NCBI GenBank assembly: GCA_950097015.1
Contig: CATNEN010000003.1
Span: 7,920,501-7,984,500 of the forward strand
Source: Macrostomum hystrix
Lineage: Eukaryota; Platyhelminthes; Macrostomidae
Direction of reading: 5' to 3'
Length of the DNA stretch: 64,000 nt
Shown: positions 58,758 to 64,000 of the stretch, piece by piece
How the letters are laid out: each line of letters starts with the position of its first letter
Position numbering within the stretch: the first letter of the stretch is position 1
Notes under the pieces: model-generated
What the model was told of the DNA's origin: nothing
Seen by the model: the letters and a program-made list of their open reading frames with translations, nothing else
Databases searched by the model: none
Program-made: the position numbers and the translations under genes

Positions 58758-60030
58758 AGATGAGGCAGGAGAGAGATCAGAGATATGAGACAGGAGAGAG
58801 ATCAGAGATATGAGACAGGAGAGAGATCAGAGATATGAGAAAGGAGAGAGATCAGAGATGAGGCAGGAGAGAGATCAGAGATATGAGACAGGAGAGAGAT
58901 CAGAGATGAGGCAGGAGAGAGATCAGAGATATGAGACAGGAGAGAGATCAGAGATGAGGCAGGAGAGAGATCAGAGATGAGACAGGAGAGAGATCAGAGA
59001 TGAGGCAGGAGAGAGATCAGAGATGAGACAGGAGAGAGATCAGATATATGAGACAGATAAGAGATCAGAGACGAGACAAGAGAGAGATCAGAGATATGAG
59101 ACAGGAGAGAGATCAGAGATGAGACCGGAGAGAGATCAGAGATGAGGCAGGAGAGAGATCAGAGATGAGACCGGAGAGAGATCAGAGATGAGGCAGGAGA
59201 GAGATCAGAGATATGAGACAGGAGAGAGATCAGAGATGAGGCAGGAGAGAGATCAGAGATGAGACAGGAGAGAGATCAGAGACGAGACAAGAGAGAGATC
59301 AGAGATATGAGACAGGAGAGAGATCAGAGATGAGACAGGGGAGAGATCAGAGATGAGACAGGAGAGAGATCAGAGATGAGACAGATAAGAGATCAGAGAC
59401 GAGACAAGAGAGAGATCAGAGATATGAGACAGGAGAGAGATCAGAGATGAGACAGCGGAGAGATCAGAGATGAGACAGGAGAAAGATCAGCGATGAGAAA
59501 GGAGAGAGATCAGAGATGAGACAGGAGAGATCAGAGATGAGACAGGAGAGAGATCAGAGATGAGACAGGGGAGAGATCAGAGATGAGACAGGAGAGAGAT
59601 CAGAGATGAGACAGGAGAGAGATCAGAGATGAGACCGGAGAGAGATCAGAGATGAGGCAGGAGAGAGATCAGAGATATGAGACAGGAGAGATCAGAGATG
59701 AGACAGGAGAGAGATCAGAGATGAGACAGGGGAGAGATCAGAGATGAGACAGGAGAGAGATCAGAGATGAGACAGGAGAGAGATCAGAGATGAGACCGGA
59801 GAGAGATCAGAGATGAGGCAGGAGAGAGATCAGAGATATGAGACAGGAGAGAGATCAGAGATGAGGCAGGAGAGAGATCAGAGATGAGACAGGAGAGAGA
59901 TCAGAGATGAGACAGGAGAGAGATCAGAGATGAGACCGGAGAGAGATCAGAGATGAGACAGAAGAGAGATCAGAGATGAGGCAGGAGAGAGATCAGAGAT
60001 ATGAGACAGATAAGAGATCAGAGACGAGAC
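58758..60030. repeat. 23- to 25-bp purine minisatellite
   Basis: About 54 copies sharing GAGACAGGAGAGAGATCAGA, with ATGAG/ATATGAG and GAGGCAGG/GAGACCGG alternates in recurring multi-unit blocks. The GAGACAGGAGAGAGAT core also builds the array at 31785-32440. It ends about 280 bp before SDHAF1. Confidence 0.95.
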
Positions 60031-60308
60031 AGATGAGAGATGAGGCGTTTGATGATAAGACGAGTGATTCGGGCTATGGCGTAATTAAGTAGATCTAAAT
60101 AATAAAATTAGCCTAAGTAAGAACTGAATGGATAAAAGTTAGTTTACTTACAAAAAAAGATTCTAAAGATTTGAGTACTCTTATAGCAGATAAGAATTGC
60201 TTTGGTGATCCAAACAATATCACACAGTACGCCCTGGGCTTGACAATCAGAAATAAAACCATGAACACGCACTTTTCAGCCCAATTAAAAGGTATCAAAC
60301 TACAAAAA

Positions 60309-60599
60309 ATGCCACCCGGAGGTCGCCTCAGACAGTCTGTCATTCAGCTCTATCGCGATTTCCTACGCCTCGGCCGTCAGAAGCCCGGAGTTGGCGAACT
60401 GGCCAAGAAGGAATTTCGTCGTCAATCTGCCATACCGCCAACTGATATAATGCGAATTGAACAACAGATTCGACGAGCGAAACACATGCTAACTACTTTG
60501 AGTAGTCAGCATGTTACCGGTATCGGTAGTTTTGGATCTGAATCGAAAATAATAAATAAAGATTCTAAAATAAAGTCAAATCCTGCTGATGATAGATGA
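60309..60599 (+). CDS. SDHAF1: Succinate dehydrogenase assembly factor 1 (LYR protein)
   Basis: 96 aa, single exon, starting at the ATG at 60309. The frame is open further upstream, but a good acceptor (CACTTTTCAG, AG at 60278-60279) lies inside that extension, so the mature transcript probably starts there. SDHAF1 is a mitochondrial matrix LYR-motif protein that guides iron-sulfur cluster insertion into SDHB of complex II. Seen: LRQSVIQLYRDFLRLGR with L14-Y15-R16, KPGVGELAKKEFRRQSAIP (conserved Phe), then DIMRIEQQIRRAKHMLTTL, in the order and spacing of the family. Slightly shorter than human (115 aa). No classical presequence, as is usual for the family. Confidence 0.93.
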   Translation: MPPGGRLRQSVIQLYRDFLRLGRQKPGVGELAKKEFRRQSAIPPTDIMRIEQQIRRAKHMLTTLSSQHVTGIGSFGSESKIINKDSKIKSNPADDR

Positions 60600-62005
60600 A
60601 CACCGTTGATAAGACGTGATTAATTTTTGTCTTTGACTAATCAAATCAAATACAATGAAAACATTAAGAGGAAAATAATGTTCAACTTGTACATAATTTG
60701 AGCAAAATTTGCTTGAAGTTTATAGGCATCATCAAACGACAGCACAATTCACAATTTCTTTTTGCTGTTTATTATGAAAAAATTTACGCTTAATATATAT
60801 TTTTCAAATAACCTTGATAAGAGATGACACGTTGATTTAGTAACATGAATAATCAAATCCAGGCTTTATTATACTACTATCAATAAGTGGAAAAAGCGAG
60901 TAGTAATAATTTATTCCAGATCAGAGAGAAATGTGCCCAGCCGTTTAAAAAAACTGTTCAATTGTTGCCATTGTCAAGTTAGTTAAAAAAATAATATTGT
61001 AGGCAAAAATTGGCCGCAAAAAAACTGGTAGGCAGTTTTAGTAAAACAAAATCAATTTAAAGGCAATACATGTTTTGAAAATAACAGCAAACCCAAGCGT
61101 TAATAAAATGTTTAACTAAACATTCTTGCGTAATATATTTAACAGGCAAAACCGAAAATAAGGCAAAGCGGCGTTTGGGAACTGCTATGTATACTACTAC
61201 TAATAATAAAATCATAAAGCTAAGCTAGTAGTCATGCAAGCATTTTTTTCGAAAAATAAGAATTGTGATTTCTTGTGGGGTAGCGGGTCCAAAAATATCA
61301 GAACTAAAGACACAGAAACAACATTACCGTTGTAGCATAAAATCTGCAACTATAAAACAAAACAAAGCAAATAGCAAAAATATATGTATCCTACATCTTA
61401 CAAATAAATAGTTTTCTAATTTATGACGCTTTTGACTGTCAAGTCTAACCCACAATATTTGAAATAGATGTATGTATAGAGACATAACGAATATTGATTT
61501 TTCATCATAACGACTTAACAAAACAATGAGAAACATGCCGCTTATAATTAAGTGGAACTAATATAAGGTAATCTAAAAAAATATTATAATTGGACTTTTA
61601 TATCATACACAATTCCGTGAACATTTTAAATGCCTGTCGTGAAAACTAGTTGATTTAAAAAGTTTTTTTTAAACTGAAACATAACTAATTAACTCATATA
61701 TTCATATAGAGGGATGCACATTTAAAAAAATAATATAAAATAGAGAGTAAACTGCCCAAGCTCATTTAAAATGGGATTGAGTCGAGGAAGAGACAGGGGA
61801 GAAAGATAATTGTGTGTCTGGCATACAATTCGTTTAGGAAAGTTGAGACAAAGAATTTAATGAAAGGTGCAAATACACGAGGTAGTGTTTGATGGAGACT
61901 AATTTCGTAAAGAATTTCTTTTTGAAGATTCGAGACAAAATTAATAGCAGTCGGTAAGGCGGTAAAATTTGCGCATAATTCGATAATATTAGAGCAGGTA
62001 AAATC
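60600..62005. other. AT-rich spacer without recognised gene
   Basis: No gene, array or element recognised. The left part is 3' flank of SDHAF1 and the right part is 3' flank of Smad4, whose genes converge here. Confidence 0.45.
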
Positions 62006-62008
62006 GAG

Positions 62009-62371
<363 letters not shown>

Positions 62372-62404
62372 TCATTAATGATTAGCTTTGATTTTTGGTG
62401 CACC

Positions 62405-62705
62405 AATTTACCAAACGTAGCTAAGTCGGACTTACGACTTGAAGGTTGGGGGTTCGATTCCCGACTAGACTGGAAAAATTTGTGTCCTTTAGCAAGACAC
62501 ATTTAAAACTCTGCATTGCTTCAGTTCACCCAGCTGTTAAATGAAATTGAGGGTGGGTGTGGTGTCCCCCCCAGTCCATGGACTGAACAGTCATACGCAG
62601 CCTTCAGATGAGCCGCGCAATAGCTGCGGCTGTGCTGTCTGCTGCACATCTGGTCCAATAGGGGCAGGTCGCAGGTGTAATCAATAATTATTATTTTTAT
62701 TCACA
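62405..62705 (+). mobile_element. SINE family B, most complete copy
   Basis: The tRNA-like head has a B box (GGGGGTTCGATTCCCG). A conserved-looking centre (TGTCCTTTAGCAAGACACAT, CATTGCTTCAGTTCACCCAG) resembles the central domain seen in several invertebrate SINE superfamilies. The end has GCAATAGCTGCGGCTGTGCT, shared with 19050-19236, and an ATT-rich tail. It lies in the Smad4 intron. Confidence 0.7.
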
Positions 62706-62943
62706 CAGTAATTTAGTCTGTTACAATGAGTGCACAAATATTTGGAGTAAAGTAGATCTGCCTCCAAAACAATATTTAATTATGCATCATTGATATTATA
62801 ATTTAGTCCTCGTACGAAACACTGAGCTATACTGTTAAAAAAACAAAGATTTATTGTGGGCACAGTGTCAGATCAAGGACATATTAGTATGTTTTGTAAT
62901 GCAGTTATTTTACAACGCACAGTTAAGTCTGTATAGTACCTTA

Positions 62944-64000
62944 GTGCGTCCAAAAAGTTCTTAGACACCCTAATATCTGTGCATGTGTTCGACCGATTTT
63001 GATGAAAAAAGACAATAAATTCAGCGCTAAAGTTTTAAATTAGTCGGGTGGACAGAAAAAAAGTTATCGATCATTTACTAAAGAACCAACGAAATTGGCA
63101 ATACGATTTTAGCGCAAAACAAAACGTTTAAGTTAACGAGCAAACAGTTCAGCTCTGGAAGTTCTGGAACTTCAAAATTTCAGGTTTCCAATCGTGAAAT
63201 CTTCAAAAAAGTCTCCATTCCGTCGAATGCACTTATCATACCGCGTTGGCAGCTCCTCGATCCACGCCGACCACATGCCCCTAGGAATCGCTCTAATCAG
63301 CCCCTCAGCAGCCGCTTTCAGCTCTGGGAAGCTGGCGAACCGCTGGCCTCGCAGCTGCGCCTTGACGTGCCCAAAAAGACCATAGTCAGATGATGCCAAA
63401 TCAGGTGAGTAAGGTGGATGCGACCACTGCTGGAATCCGAGACTGGCGATGTGAGAGCTAGTGAGGGCTGCCGAGTGCGGCCGGGCATTGTCGCAGTGTA
63501 GCAGGACGCCTTTGCGCACGATTCGCTGCCATTGCAACAGCTCCTGCCTCAGCCTCGCAAGCTCTTCACAAAACCGCTCGCTGTTTTGTGTCTGGCCCTG
63601 GCCGTACCATGTGAACATGAGGGGCCCGCTCGCATCCCAAAAAACACTTAACTTGGTCTTCTTTGGATAGGTGCCTGCACTTTCGATGTCACCGCCGCCG
63701 CTGCCCCTTGGAAGCCAGGCCCTGGACTCCTGCCGGGACAGTGGGTCGTAAAGGGCGAACATGGACTCATCTTGTGTGATGAATCTGCGCTGGAATTCGT
63801 CTCCCAGAGCTGAAATTGCCGCTTTTTGTTGTAAGCAGACTTCGTAACGGCCATTTTTCTGCTTTTGAGTCAGCAGTTTCGGCACCCATCGAGAGACCAG
63901 CTTAGACAGACCAAGATGTTCCTGCGGAATTTGGGAGACCGAGCCACGCGAAATCTCGGCGGCATTGGCCAACTCATCAATGGTGATGTGGCCGTTTTCA
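62944..64000 (-). mobile_element. Mariner transposon, cut by the right window edge
   Basis: The 3' end of the element is at the left: TA (62942-62943) followed by GTGCGTCCAAAAAGTTCTTA, a mariner-type terminal repeat. The other end lies outside. The element is in antisense orientation to plus and co-oriented with Smad4, inside its intron. Confidence 0.7.
63172..64000 (-). CDS. Mariner transposase, 5' end outside the window
   Basis: The open frame continues off the right edge: about 276 residues are visible with no stop or frameshift. Visible order: the end of a helix-turn-helix (TIDELANAAEISRGSVSQI), the linker motif SRWVPKLLT, first catalytic Asp in TQDESM, second in HCDNARPHSAAL and third in PPYSPDLASSDY. 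34 residues separate the second and third Asp, giving the DD34D triad of true mariners. It cuts and pastes DNA at TA sites. The intact frame and triad suggest recent activity, though full integrity cannot be judged here. Confidence 0.92.
   Translation of the reverse strand, partial: ENGHITIDELANAAEISRGSVSQIPQEHLGLSKLVSRWVPKLLTQKQKNGRYEVCLQQKAAISALGDEFQRRFITQDESMFALYDPLSRQESRAWLPRGSGGGDIESAGTYPKKTKLSVFWDASGPLMFTWYGQGQTQNSERFCEELARLRQELLQWQRIVRKGVLLHCDNARPHSAALTSSHIASLGFQQWSHPPYSPDLASSDYGLFGHVKAQLRGQRFASFPELKAAAEGLIRAIPRGMWSAWIEELPTRYDKCIRRNGDFFEDFTIGNLKF

Overview
The window is nuclear DNA of an animal, not of a bacterium or virus. It has spliced genes with consensus GT..AG introns, animal-specific families (Smad4, two INSM-type zinc fingers, Beclin 1, TMEM164, an SRCR plus ZP-domain protein), tRNA-derived SINEs, MITEs, a solo LTR and a mariner transposon. 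Seven genes have a 3' splice acceptor 0 to 29 bases before the start codon. This suggests spliced-leader trans-splicing and, with the unusual repeat load, points to a spiralian such as a flatworm. The lineage call is a low-confidence inference.

Layout. 1-5.7 kb: three minisatellites around an orphan terminal exon (2383-2503, minus). 5.95-7.26 kb: INSM-like gene A (minus, intronless). 7.3-12.3 kb: repeats, including a GAGAR pentanucleotide tract and a 20-bp array. 12.3-16.95 kb: a complete five-exon Beclin 1 gene (minus). 17.0-18.5 kb: a 1.5-kb 24-bp satellite. 19.8-22.6 kb: a four-exon gene of unknown function (minus). 26.1-26.85 kb: INSM-like gene B (minus). 27.6-34.1 kb: two nested pairs of inverted minisatellite arrays, one interrupted by a solo LTR. 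35.9-41.8 kb: a six-exon secreted or anchored SRCR-SRCR-ZP protein (minus). 43.2-47.4 kb: two MITEs, a fold-back element nested in a SINE, and an LTR remnant. 48.7-50.9 kb: TMEM164 (plus). 53.0-54.6 kb: mitochondrial ribosomal protein L15 (plus). 55.9-58.2 kb: an ankyrin-type protein (plus). 60.3-60.6 kb: SDHAF1 (plus). 62.0-62.34 kb: last exon of Smad4 (minus), followed by a SINE and a mariner transposon that runs off the right edge.

The genes do not form a shared pathway; they are ordinary housekeeping and developmental genes. The striking property is architectural. Of the 19 introns reconstructed here, the four shorter than about 105 bp are empty, and all 15 longer than about 290 bp contain a minisatellite array (13) or only a SINE (2). 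Several array families recur at distant loci, sometimes in opposite orientation. Most long open frames in the window are translations of these arrays and are not genes.
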